Position numbers and translations under genes: made by a program
Part shown: piece by piece, positions 32,119-44,900 of the stretch
Position numbering within the stretch: position 1 is the first letter of the stretch
Layout of the letters: every line of letters starts with the position of its first letter
Notes under the pieces: model-generated
Told to the model about the DNA's origin: nothing
Databases searched by the model: none
The model's input: the letters and a program-made list of their open reading frames with translations, nothing else
DNA from: Petrolisthes cinctipes
Taxonomy: Eukaryota; Arthropoda; Malacostraca; Decapoda; Porcellanidae
Length of the DNA stretch: 64,000 nt
Direction: 5' to 3'
Assembly (NCBI GenBank): GCA_033782935.1
Contig: JAWQEG010003716.1
Location: 1-64,000 of the forward strand

Positions 32119-33831
32119 TAATGCGTTTCTTGTTCTGTATCTGTCTTCTGCCTTATATATAACTTCTTTATAGTTTACTCTATCCCCTTTCAACTGGCTA
32201 ACTTCATTGGTACCTCTCCCATGCTTTGTTAGTGCCAAATAATCCTTTGGGCTTGGAGTTAGTTCTTATTGTAATGCTAATACCATAGTGTAGGAAGTGC
32301 ATGTCTGGTCCTGCATATTTTGATAAATTGCCTGTTGCATGTAGCATGGGTTGTGGTGATAAGGGTGATGATACCCAAATGTATCCTGAGTTGTAGAAGA
32401 GGGCAGGTGAAGGTGAGAATCTAGTAGTATCATGACAAATCTGGAATGTTAAGTGTGCAATGTAGAGGAACTCGATGAAGATACTAGTTTCAGGAGTATG
32501 CATTGTCAGCCATTTGTGGGAAACCCAACTAAATTCCTGCTAGGCAGCCAATGTATCGTCTTACTTCCAGTACATGAAGGCTGATAATTTCACTGGTGGT
32601 TCTCCAAAGATTCTGGGAACTTGCCAGATAGTTAGGAATGCTGATTGCATATTAATACAGCATTTTCTTATTTTCAATTCAGACTGTCCTGTCCCTTAAT
32701 ACCTGCCCTTTGTCCCATATTTAGCTTCTCTGTGAGATTGTGATTTGATCCTCCCCCATTCACCTACTTTTTACCTCTCCAGTGATTGCTTTTGTGTTAA
32801 TTACTGTAAAACTTCAAAGCTTAGTGCTACAATATTCCAGGTATAAGAAAGTGTCAGAAGACCAAAATATTTATATGCTGTATGCTGAGCAAGACATACG
32901 AGGAAAGAAAATTAATATAGTATATATCTTTGTTTTTGCTGCATTGCCTCGCATTGACGACGATGGTAGATTTCAGATTGTCGAAGAAAGCATGCTCTAG
33001 CCTTGTGTGTTGTATTTCTTTACAGTAAATTTGTCTATTTCAGAGGACAGAAAATTCCTTCGACGACCGAGGAAGGCAGAGTGAGTGCCGTTGAATAGGC
33101 ATCCGCAGCTCGGTGATGCCAACCTAGCGGATTTTCCGTTAGATCTAGCGTATTTGCCAATATAGCGATGAATTGTCAAGAACATTAATCTAGCGCTTTT
33201 TTTTTTTTATACCAGCTTAGCGGTTTTAGTTAGCAACACTGCAAGCCACTGTCAGTCACACGCTGTATCTTGAATGAATAGCCGCGGGAAAGAAGCACGA
33301 GAAATGAATGTATACGTATGTGTGTTTTCCTCACTACCAGTCACATATTGAGTTGTTACCATCCATTCGTCATTGAAGGTACTGTACGTGTGTTGATACT
33401 GACAAGGTTATACTTTTGGTGATATATACATTTTTACAATAAGTTATATACATGCATCATCCAAGTGTTGAAAGGTTTTCCTGGGCATAGATTTTGCTTC
33501 ATACTGATAGGTGTATAATGTTCTGTAATATAATTTTGTATTCCAGTGTCTTGGACAAGATAAAGAAAATATTTTTAATCTGCAGTAGGTCTGTCATGTC
33601 AAAATTATAGTTTGTTAGTTGGGTAGTCTAACGTTAGGATATCCCAAAACGTAATTTTATCAAAATATGTTGTCCTACTCGGGAATATAAGATTATTATC
33701 TTCTCAATTCCTAAATACATATGTGCAATATATTATTATGAGTGTGGTACACGTGATTTGGGTTGAATTTCTACTGCTTTGATTTATACAGTGGTAAAGT
33801 TTAAGAGCCACAGAATTGGAAAACACTTTTT

Positions 33832-34486
33832 GGTGTTTATTGAAAGAATTACCGGTAAATTCACAGAAGAACTGGGTTCACTATATTGTATATTTTAGTA
33901 TCATTACCCACTATTTTGGACCATTCTAAGACACTTTTCGTCTATGGTCTTTTCGAGATACAAACATAATTTGGCAATTAGTCTGACCTTACCTGACCTG
34001 ACCTGACTTAATCTAACCTAGACCACAGCAGACTACCGGGACCTAACCAGGGCAAACTACCAGGATATAATCGGTGTAAACTATCATTAAGTGACTGGAG
34101 CAAATTTCCGGGACCTAGCCCGGATGTGGTAACAAAGCACAATCCTAGCCAAAAACCCAGTTATTCTGTAATAATGCTGTTTTCCGTTTTGTAGCAGTGT
34201 TGCCAGATCTGGCTAGGTCCCAGTATTTTGCCACAGTCATTTCCTGTACTTTACCACGGTTATTTCCCGGTAGTTTGCCCGGTTAGGTTCACTTAGTCTG
34301 CCCAGGTTAGGTCCCGGTAGTCTGAGGCTAATTTCAAAATGCCCCATTTGAATATGCCCTATCTTGGAAATGGTGCATTTGCTGAGGAAATCCCGTAGTA
34401 TAAAATAGTCTTGGAATGGTTTAAATAAGTGGGTAATGAAGGTAGAAAAACCGTACGCAATAACTGTAATTCTTTCAATACTTGCC
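33832..34486 (+). mobile_element. hAT-type MITE, family A copy 5, split by nested copy 6
   Basis: The outer copy runs from GGTGTTTATTGAAAGAATTA to AATTCTTTCAATACTTGCC. It is flanked by an exact 8-bp duplication CACTTTTT (33,824-33,831 and 34,487-34,494). Just 22 bp inside its left end it is interrupted by copy 6 (33,854 to about 34,178), after which the outer sequence resumes at CCGTTTTGTAGCAGTGTTGC. Confidence 0.85.
33854..34178 (-). mobile_element. hAT-type MITE, family A copy 6, nested in copy 5
   Basis: It begins GGTAAATTCACAGAAGAACT and ends near CTGTAATAATG, in the opposite orientation to its host. The left flank is GAATTACC; the expected duplicate on the right is degraded, so the right boundary is approximate. 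Confidence 0.75.
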
Positions 34487-34959
34487 CACTTTTTTCCCAT
34501 TTTATTTGGTAAGCATCATTCCCTATTTTGATATGATAAAATATATATTTGACCCCCCTCAAGAGGGGTAAAACAAGTAAATAGCACTATAGATACATAA
34601 TATTTATATGTTTTAGAGTTAGTCTGACTTTACCTGACCTAACCTAACTTAGTCTGGACCGGGACAGACTACCGGGACCTAACCTGGGCAGAAGTAGGGG
34701 GCAAATCAAACATGGACAATATGCACTGGCGATCTGGTGAATGACATTAAGCAAAAACAACCACCCATTGAAATATGAAAGATATTGGTAATTATCTTCC
34801 TTCTCTGTAGCTTTTCTTAACTATTACCTATAGCCTACAGGTCTGATATACCTTGTCCTACTCCCATATAAAGGAAATATGTCCCCCTATTTGAATATTG
34901 CCCTTAGGTAGTTTTTGTATGGACTGAGTCTGTGTTATTGTTGCACCTCGCTCGTCCCT

Positions 34960-35300
34960 TGGGTAGGTCCCAGTAATATGTTCCGGTTGGGCTTAGGTTA
35001 GGTTTAAGTCCTAGTATTCTGTCTTGGTTATGTCCTAGTAATCTGTCCTGGTTAGGTCCCAATAATCTGTCCTGGTTAGGTTCCAGTTGTCTGTCTCGAT
35101 TAGGGGGGGGGGGGTCCCAGTAATCTGTACCAATTAGGTTTAGGTTAGGTTTAAGTCCCAGTAATCTGTCCTGGTTAGGTCTCGGTAATATGCCCTGGTT
35201 AAGTCCCTTTAGTTTGCCCCAGTTAGGTCTCGATAGGCTGCCCTGCTGTCCTGGTAGTCTGCCTTTGTCCAGATTAGGTTAATTAGATCAGGTCAGATCA
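34960..35300. repeat. Minisatellite of about 25-30 bp related to MITE family A
   Basis: Roughly twelve imperfect units of the form GGTCCCAGTAATCTGTCCTG then GTTA. The unit resembles the GGTTAGGTCCCGGTAGTCTG motif inside the family A MITEs but lacks their termini. A 13-base G-run interrupts it near 35,106. Confidence 0.75.
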
Positions 35301-35959
35301 GGTTCTCAAATAGTCACACTTCTTTTATATCATATTTATTAATTATTGCTGATATCTCTCGATGCTTTCCCCCACCCTAAACTCCTTAAGCTTTCTCCCA
35401 AGATTTTTGGATTGATGGGGAATGACCATATTTAGAGAATATTTTACAATAAATGAGTGTTCAAATCACATGAAACACATAAAAAACAGTGGTAATAAAA
35501 ACCGCATGTTTTATCTGACACACTCACACATCAGCACTTCAGAAAAGTGATCATAGCCATGTATTCCAAACTGAATGCAGTATTTACTGTAATTAAGTCA
35601 ATACCCATTCCTAGTTTAGATATAATTTAAAACTTGATTTAAGTTCTTCTCTAGTGGGAATGTGTCAAATCACAACCAATTAAACGAACTCTCTCCCGAG
35701 GTATACCAAATTTACATAAATTCACCACCATGTGGCTAATATATATTTGTATCCAACCTACACTCTTTTATTTTTACCCCTAATTCTAGTTTTCTTTCTG
35801 CAACACACACACAAAAAAAAAAGTCCCCATACCTAACCATGCTTTCAACCAGCTGTAACACTAATCCTTAGCCAGTGATGATATGTAGTTATCAGCCAAC
35901 TCTGATACTCCCGCAGATCCTGATAATCAGTCTTGAGACAGTCACTACCCCAGCTTGCC

Positions 35960-38900
35960 ATGCCAGAAGTGGTGCTTGAGGGGGTTCCTGTCCGGTTCCC
36001 CTTTGAGCCGTATGAGGTCCAACAGGCATATATGTCCAAAGTCCTTCGGTGCCTGCAGAATGTAAGTTCTCCCCAAATTCGTATTGCATTGATCTACATA
36101 TCCAGTAATATTAGCGGAGCGACACGAAGTGGGATCAGAAAACAGTAAAGTTAATTTTATAGCTGCAACCATTTGGAATTAATGCATTTGTTTGAATTTA
36201 CTGCTTATTCTTGTCAGCTTAAAATAGAAGGAAGTTTAATTGTTAGATTCATACTGTAGTAATATATTATGGTTTATTTGTTGTTGGATCTTGTTGCCCT
36301 TTTATCTTCAAGTTATATATTTACGGTACATATTGAATTGACAAAAAGATCGACATCAGTTGTCATGTGGAAGTATTATTTATGGTAATCGAGGATTTCA
36401 CTACTGGTTTAGATTACATAGTCATGTGCTATAGATTGCTTGATAGTTCTGGTTACCTATAACCCATTCAGCATGATGTACTGTACTTGAAGGGATTGTA
36501 CTTTGGGTAATGCGGCTAATGCCTGCTAGTTGGGGAGTAGCAAAATTTATTGATTTCTCTACTGATTTCTACAGGCTGACATACTGTACTGTCCTGGTAA
36601 TTCAAAAACTGCTCTGGTAAATGCTGGTGATAAAATGTTTCATATGTATCCATTAATTACTGTACATCCATACTCAGGGAGATAATGGGATCCTGGAGTC
36701 ACCCACTGGTACCGGTAAGACCCTCTGCCTCCTCTGCTCCACCCTGGGTTGGCTGGAGGTCAAGAAAGCAGAGTATAAGTCTCGCTTGCACACAGCCAGC
36801 AGTAGTCAGGATACACCAGAGTTCCTTGCCTCCCTGAGTTCCCAACTGATTTCTGGGACAGGACAAGCATGGGGTGGCAAGAATGGTGAGTGATACATTA
36901 AGATTAAAAGTGGTAGTTGTTAATGCGTTACAAGATATGAATATGACCAGAACAGATTACATATGGCCGGATGATATGGGGTGGCATAAGTGGTAAGTGA
37001 TGGTGGTTTGTTTGAGTTAGTGAAGAGTATAGCACTGGTACGTTAGTAGGTTAAAGTGGTATTAGGGTATGTCGGGCTCACCGCTCAGTGAGATACAGTT
37101 GCCAAGGTGTTGGGAGACTCAAAGAATATCTGGGGCTTATTTCTCTCTAAACCCTTGGTTGCTGGTTACATTTCTTTCTGTCTCCAACAGGTATCAGGCA
37201 AATAGGTACTATAGATGAATAGATAGACAAATGCCAAAATAGAAAGATGGATGTGGTATTCATATCCACTTCCTAAATATTGCAGGTTCTTTTATGGTAT
37301 GTTCTTTCATTACAGTTTATTCTTAGCAAGCAATAGCTATACTGTGCAGTAAAGTTAATCCATTTAAAATGGTAATTTTGAAGTGTAGTGCCATAACCAT
37401 GATACAATATTACCACATGCCCTTGTGCACACACATGACAGTTATGTACAGTTGGCAACTGAGAAAGTGAGAAAAATTTATGCGGGTATATGGCATTATC
37501 TGAAAACTCCCCTATAGTAAACAAACATATTTTTGTGAATGTCTGAGACATTAATAAAAATATGTTTGTTTATAATGTGGGAGTTACCAGATAATGCCAT
37601 ATACCTACATAAAATGTTCTCACTTTCTCTGTTGCCAACAGTACATAAAATCTGCTGGATAGACATACACATACAGTATTGTGACTCACGGATAATTCTA
37701 TACAATATCTGTACCGATATATGTTGTTGAAACATAGAGGCAGAATTTCGACTCACTTTGTTAACATAAATAGAATGGCAGTTACAGACTTTTGATTATG
37801 AGGTTCTCATTTATTCATATATTTTGATTGAATAGATATGGTTTCTTTTTTTCAGCTCCTCCTAAGATCATCTACTCTTCCCGTACTCACTCCCAGTTGT
37901 CCCAGGCTGTCAGTGAACTCAAACGCACCACATACAGCTACCTACGGGTCCGTTGTAGAAAACTAGGATTATTGTGGTGCTCCACATTGTTATCTTTTTA
38001 CTGGATATACAGTAATTTATCAATGATACTGGTTTTACATGTTAATGTGTAATAACTACTGATACTGGATAGAATTTACCAATGATAATAGTTTTGCATG
38101 TTAATGTAGTATAATTAATGTATACTATACTCTGTTTACTTATACTTGTCCAGCCGCTCGACCGAGCCCATGGTGAGCCTAGCCCAAGATATGAATGGAG
38201 CTCTCTGATTGGCTGCCGTGACGCTCGCTTTACCTGTCCTTCTCTGTAGGCATTGACTCTACACTTGCAACACGACACATCGCTATTAATTATGTGTAGC
38301 TCGACTATTACATAGTTTATACATATTTTTTAATACCATTACCCTCTGCATAAAATTTTTAACTTAAACTCATTTTCCAAAATATAATACAGCCCAAAGA
38401 AAAAATTATGATTGAGAGTTTAACCCAAAATACGGGTTGAAAATATTTATACCACTTTTTGCATTGAACTGTTTTTTGCTGCATCGATAAGATTTATATA
38501 TACTGTACATATAACATTCATTCTTATCCACAATTTTCTTGTGAATATGACAGTGACATCAGATTTAAGATAAATATAAATACGGTATAAGAGAAATACA
38601 AAACGTTTAATGGGAAGGTGTCATTCCTGATTTCAACAAAGTTTATATAAAATTATTTTATTTCTTTTCTTTGCAACTATAAGTTTCCTATAAACAGAAT
38701 ATGTTATACATTATTAGATACAGTGTGGTATGTCATGCATGTCATATGGGAGGAAAATATTATATATATCTAATTAGAGAAAAAGAAGAAAAAATTGGAC
38801 AATTGGCAACTTGTGCGCTTGTCACTGCCTGCGGGAGCTAAGATATTGTACAAAACCTTCTCAGTTCTCACCTCACTCAGTGCCAAGCTGGCTGTGGCGT

Positions 38901-41900
38901 GAAATAGGCCTATCTCTCCGTTTGCAGTCTTTCTTCTTTTTCTCTTATTACATGAATATAATACTTTCCTTCATATGCCATGCATGGTAAACCTCACTTC
39001 ATCTAATAACATATAACATAATATGTTTGCAGGAAACCTATAGTGGCAAATAAAAGAAATAAATGAATTTTATGTAAACCTTGTTGTGATTGGGAATGAT
39101 ATCTTCCCATTAAACGTATTGTATCTCTTTTATATCTATATTTATCTAAAATCTGATGTCACTGTCATGTTCACAAGAAAATTATGTATGAGAATGAATG
39201 TTATATTTATACATAGATCTTATGGATGCGGAAAAAAAAATTTAATGCAAAAAGTTGTATAAACATTTGCAAGCCGTGTTTTGACTTAAACTCGCGATAA
39301 TATTTTTTATTTGGACTGTATTATGTTTTGAAAAACTTGTTTTAGTTCCAAATTTAATGCCGAGTTTAATGGTGTAAGATAAATATTCATAACCTAAATA
39401 ATAGCTGAGCTTCACGTAAATTATTAGAGGTATGTCGTCTTGCAAATGCAGAGTTAGTGCATGGCTGCTTGCAGAGGTGGCTAGGAAGGCCAGCATCACA
39501 GCAGCCAATCAGAGAGCTCCATTCATACCGGCGCTAGGCTCACCCTGGACTTGGTCGGAGCGACTGGACAAGTATACATAAACAGAGTATAGTAGGTTTT
39601 TTTAATGTTGATAAGAAATCAGATGAAAATAATGGTATAGTACGTACTGTCTATACCATATATGAAATGCTTTATTAACAGACATTACTAACATTATTAT
39701 CCTGAAATATCATGTTATATTATCATATATTGCTGTTGATAATCATAATTAACCCCCAGCATAGTCATGTAAATTATATCCTCTTTCACTTAATTTTTGC
39801 CCTTTAATAATCTAGCAAGTCACATTTGACTTTCCAGATTCTATGACAAAGCATTCATTCGGCTATCCAGGTTTACACTTATGTCCTCATATTGTGGTAT
39901 ACTACTTGTACTGTACTGTACAGTCACATGTCATAGTTCTGACTCACATGCTCCTCTAATCCTGGGCTGTAGGTAAGTTGTAACTTGGGTTTCACACCAA
40001 CAACTTTCCCTCCCTCCCTCCCCTTTATTCATTGTTCATTGTTAAATAGCCTGAGATGTGGGGGAGAAGCTGTGGTGTTTTATAGGGGCTCCAACTTTCT
40101 TCGAGCAGCTGTTCTGTCATACCGAACAACCTTGTCATCACATGTCAGACTTCATGCATGTTTTGCCACACAGCTTTCCCCTTACATATTACACAATGCT
40201 CCTTCTCCCTGGCAGATGGCTGTGTTAGGCTCACGTGACCAGATGTGTATCCACCCTGAAGTCTCCAAGGAAACCAACAACAACAGCAAGGTCCACATGT
40301 GCCAAATGAGAGTTAAAGCCAAAACTTGCTACTTTAACAACCAGGTAGAGTTACATAGTTATTACAGACAATGGATATGGATGAAATTGTCTTTATCTTA
40401 GTGTTTTGACAGCTGTGAGAAAATGGGTAAGTGTAGACAGAGGCCACAATTGCTGTATTGGGTTCTTTACCTGTAGTGCTTCCTGATCACCAGCTATTTA
40501 TGATGATGGGTGCTTAGTACGTGTTTTTTGTTTTTTTTCCTGGATGTGACCCTATTGTAGGGTACAGGTGTTTGTGTGTGGGACCACAGTTCCTCTCATT
40601 CTTTAGTGTACAAGTGCATGTAACTCTCTCTGTCCTGATTTATGTACTTTTACTTCATGACATTGGTTTTAGTACCATATTTTTTTTCTTATGCCCTGCC
40701 ATTGCTGAAGTTTATTCATTTTTCACTAATTTCTTCAGTCACAGGCTTATTCTTTTATATCATTCAGGTGGATGTTAAGAAGGAGGAGCCAGAGGTACGA
40801 CAGGGAGTGCATGACCTGGAAGATCTGGTGAAACTGGGTAAGAAGAAGACATTCTGCCCTTACTACATGGCCCGAGAACTGAGGCAAGACGCGGATATCA
40901 TATTTCTTCCTTACAATTATCTGCTGGACCCCAAGACTCGTAAAGCACATGGCATTGAGACACAGGTAAAAATTATGAATATAAAGTGCTAAGAATTTCA
41001 CCTCCCAAGCAAGTGTACCCTATGATTGTGAGGGTCTTATGTAAGAAGTAGTGTCCTAGATGATGACAATGATTGGTATGATGGTTCCATGTATGAAATT
41101 GTTCACTGTCATTGCCGAGGCCATGACTTTTCTTGCATATACAGTATAGTAGCCCATTGAGTGGTGAATCCTTAACCACTTGAGTGTGGCCAAAAGGGAT
41201 GAAGAAATGAGGAGTGTATAGTGGGATGCTTTATTCAATACAAGAAAGTCAAATTAAAACACTTAAAGAGAAAGTTGTGGAAGAGGTGAAAGAACAATAA
41301 AGAGGAAGTATAAATGATGTAAGAAGCATGTCAAAAGGTTGGTGGGGAAAAGAAAAGATGAGAGTGGTGAGAAGCATAGTGAAAATAAGAGCCTGCATTC
41401 AGAGTAGAGTTATTCTCAACCGGATGGAATGACAGGGATCAAACTCGCTCTCTTGAGGACCAGACATTCCTAGTGTTACCATTCAGCTGAATGGTAATGT
41501 TGGGAATGTTCTTTCCTTAAGAGTATAGGTTTGATCCCCCACCATTCCATCATGTGGCACTGTTTGTAGACTTTCACTTCCTGGCGAAAGTTTGCGTTCT
41601 CAAAATACTCTTGTTAGGTAGGTGGTGGTTTGGTTGTGTAAATTTGCATAGCATTGCAATTTGCATGATTCCAACTTCCAAGGGAAGCTGGGTGTGCTTA
41701 TCACATGTCTGCCGAGAAGTACCCAATTATTTTCAGTAGTAAATAGCTGAATACCTATTTGAATGGGTGGATGATCATCAGAATGAAATTTTTGTTCCCT
41801 GTTCAGTTTCATATTTTGGGCATTATGTATTGGTACATATAAAATCCTTCAGATGTAGTTCCTCCATTTAAATCGTAGAATTACATGATGATATATTAAG

Positions 41901-44900
41901 AAAGTGAAATACCATGCCAGATATCTACATTATTGTGTTTTTATTGCTTGCAGGGGAATATAGTAATCTTTGATGAGGCTCACAACATAGAAAAGATGTG
42001 TGAGGAGGCAGCATCATTGCAGATCCGTTCAACTGACTTGGCACTGTGTATTGATGAGGTGACACAGGTGAGGAAGATACAATTGACCTGACTACATGTA
42101 TTTATAATGTGATGCATGTGACATTAATATAATAGTAATGTATACTCTGTTGTTTTAGATGTTCTACAGTTTTACTAAGTTGTGTTTCTTCAAAGTAAAG
42201 TCTATTCTTGGTACCTGTGGGCTGGGAAATTGAATGAGTGAATTCAATAATCATTGTATTTATAGACGGTTATTTGATGTTAATATGTTTTATTAACAGT
42301 TGAATAGCTGAATAAAAATTGTGAATTCAAATCTTACTATAACTGCAGGTAATGAAGAAGTTCCAGGATGCCAGTGAAGGATCCACCATAGCTGCCAATG
42401 ATTCCAGTCAGGCGCTCCCAGAGGACTTTAGCCCTGATGATCTGTACACCCTTAAGGCACTGTTCCTCGAGTTGGAGAAGGTAGGAGTATTACTTCATCA
42501 CTCACGGGACTGCTCGGCCATACGGCTTGAGGAACTTCAACAATAACAACTCCATCACTCATAAGACAGTATTTCTGAAATGAGTGACTGCTTTTGAGTA
42601 TTTCTTGGTTTGTTGTAACAAAGGTGACATACTAAGGTTTAAAAATGTTTAATACCTGTACACTGTACATTCCTCCTCAGTTTCAGCATGGACTCTGTTA
42701 AAAAACATACCTGCTTTACTTTTCCCTACTGAGTCCAACTCCTTGAAGTCCAGTACAAATATTTCATATACAGTATATAGATAATAATATTGTTATTCAA
42801 TTTTTGCCTCTGAAAAGGAAATTGTTTGAATCCATATTTTATATTCAAATTATTGGGGTTAGCACTTATACATTTTCAGTCCAGGATTGGCTTGTATAGT
42901 TTCCTTAGTCATTCCTTTCTTTTTAAACAGTAGAGGACTATATTAAAAGTTCATGTTTTGGAAAATAGACTGTGGTTCTGAGTCATAACATAAACATATA
43001 TAAGGTGAAAGCCTTCATGGAATAATTAACTTATCTTCTTCCAAAGTGGTATTTGTATAAATCAAAGGGTAAAAATGTACTCAATTCATCCTGTCTTCAA
43101 CCAGGCCATAGATGTCCTGCCCTTGCCTTCTGATGGTACGGGCACCACCTATCCTGGTAGCTTCATGTTTGAGCTCCTGGAGAAGGCTGACATCACCCCG
43201 GGAAAGAAGACCATTATTCTTGAAGTTCTGGACAAACTGGTAATCACTTTCAAGCTGTACAGTACTTGATTGCATTTTGTGTGAAGTGAAAAATACTTGT
43301 TTCCCTTTATTACTTATGTAATGAAACCCTTGAAGGGATTTCTATAGATTACGAGAAGCCAGCAACAGCTAGTAGGTTGTAATTTCTGTGTTAATGGTTC
43401 CATAAACAATGCATATTACAGTACAGTATACTATTATACTTCACAGATCCAGTACCTGACTACGAACAGCTCATCTCCATTTCAACGTAAAGGAGCGGGA
43501 CTGCAGAAATTTTCTGACCTGATTAAAATTGTGTTCAGCAAAGATAATTTCTCGCTGCATCACATGGAGTTTGTCAAGCAGTGTTACAAGGTGTGTTTTT
43601 ATGCAATTTTTCGTAGATGCTTTAGAGAACATACCATGTTTTGGATTTTCTCTTAACACGCTTGTGTCCCATATCAGGTCCATGTTAACATTGAGGAACC
43701 CAAGAAACGTCCTGAAGGCTGGGGAGCACCCAAGCCTAACACCCTCACATCTAAAGCTGGCAGAGTTATCTCCTACTGGTGCTTCAACCCAGGCTTTGGG
43801 TAAGTTCATAAAGCTGGTAGTTGTGTTTGCTGGCACATTTATAAAGTGCAAAAAAGTCATTTGTTCACCATTTTTTGGGTCTTTTCTAGGCAATTTCAAT
43901 GCTGTGTTTCCCATGGAAACTTTGAGTTTCCTTCCCTTTTGTGTTGAAATGGTATATAAATATAAAACTTAATGTTGATAAAACTGTACCATATTAATCA
44001 TTAGCAGTACTTGTAAGATTTAATGTTCATTAAATAATATGTTATGGTGGTAAAAATGACTTTGGTTCAGTTAAGTGGCATCAGTATGGTGAAATTATTT
44101 GTAGGAGTGTTAATTAAGATAAAAAATTTCCTCTTTCTATCTCAGGATGAAGGACCTGGCAGAGCAGGGTGCTAAGTGTATCATATTGACTAGTGGAACC
44201 CTCAGTCCTCTTGATTCCTTCACATCAGAACTCCAGGTGAATTGATCATGTCTTTGCTCCAAATTACGGTGGACTTCCGCTATGCACATGTGGTTCACCT
44301 TCACATATTTATAGGGAAAGTGTTTTAAAATTATTTAGGCAGAAAAAGGACAAAAGTGTGTGTGTGCTCACATATGCATGCTTGCATGCATGTGCTACTA
44401 TGGTTGGAAAGAAAAGCTAGGGCGGATAGTTACCAGTGGAGAGATGATCTATGAAATTGAGTTTGGATAGGTTGCAGTAGATTGACAGTAGAGGTTGTTA
44501 AGAAAGGCCTTTGTTGTATTTGGTGAATTATTAGTGGCTGATTTTAAAGTTATTGTTTATTAAAATATTTGGAGAAAATTACATTTCCCAAACACAACCA
44601 GCCAGTGTATCCACTATCTCTGTTATAAAGTCCCACAATATTATTAATATGATTTTATGTAATTATGTAATTTTTTATTACTACTTGACATTTTTTTAGC
44701 CAATTGAATTCCAGATTTAAAAGGAAATATACCATTAATTGATTTATTTAAATAAGTACTCAGGAAGATTTAATTTATTAATGGTGTTATACATTTCACT
44801 AATCATAATTTTTTATTTACATCAACAGGTTCCATTCCCCATTCAACTCGAAAACCCCCATATCATTCAACCTTATCAAGTGTGGGTAGGGACAGTATGT

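Larger units (their letters stand above)
27976..35959. other. RBM26 3' UTR and RBM26-RTEL1 intergenic interval
   Basis: About 27,976-31,030 is AT-rich, has no recognisable transposon and is probably a long RBM26 3' UTR, ending near an ATTAAA at about 31,022; this end is an inference. From 31,140 to 31,460 come A-rich and pyrimidine-rich tracts. Then follow a Harbinger-like MITE (31,980), low-copy sequence, the nested hAT-type MITE block (33,832-34,486), further MITE-derived fragments near 34,615-34,700, and a minisatellite at about 34,960-35,300. No coding gene is recognised; open frames such as 31,284-31,583 and 32,782-33,000 lack domains. Confidence 0.5.
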
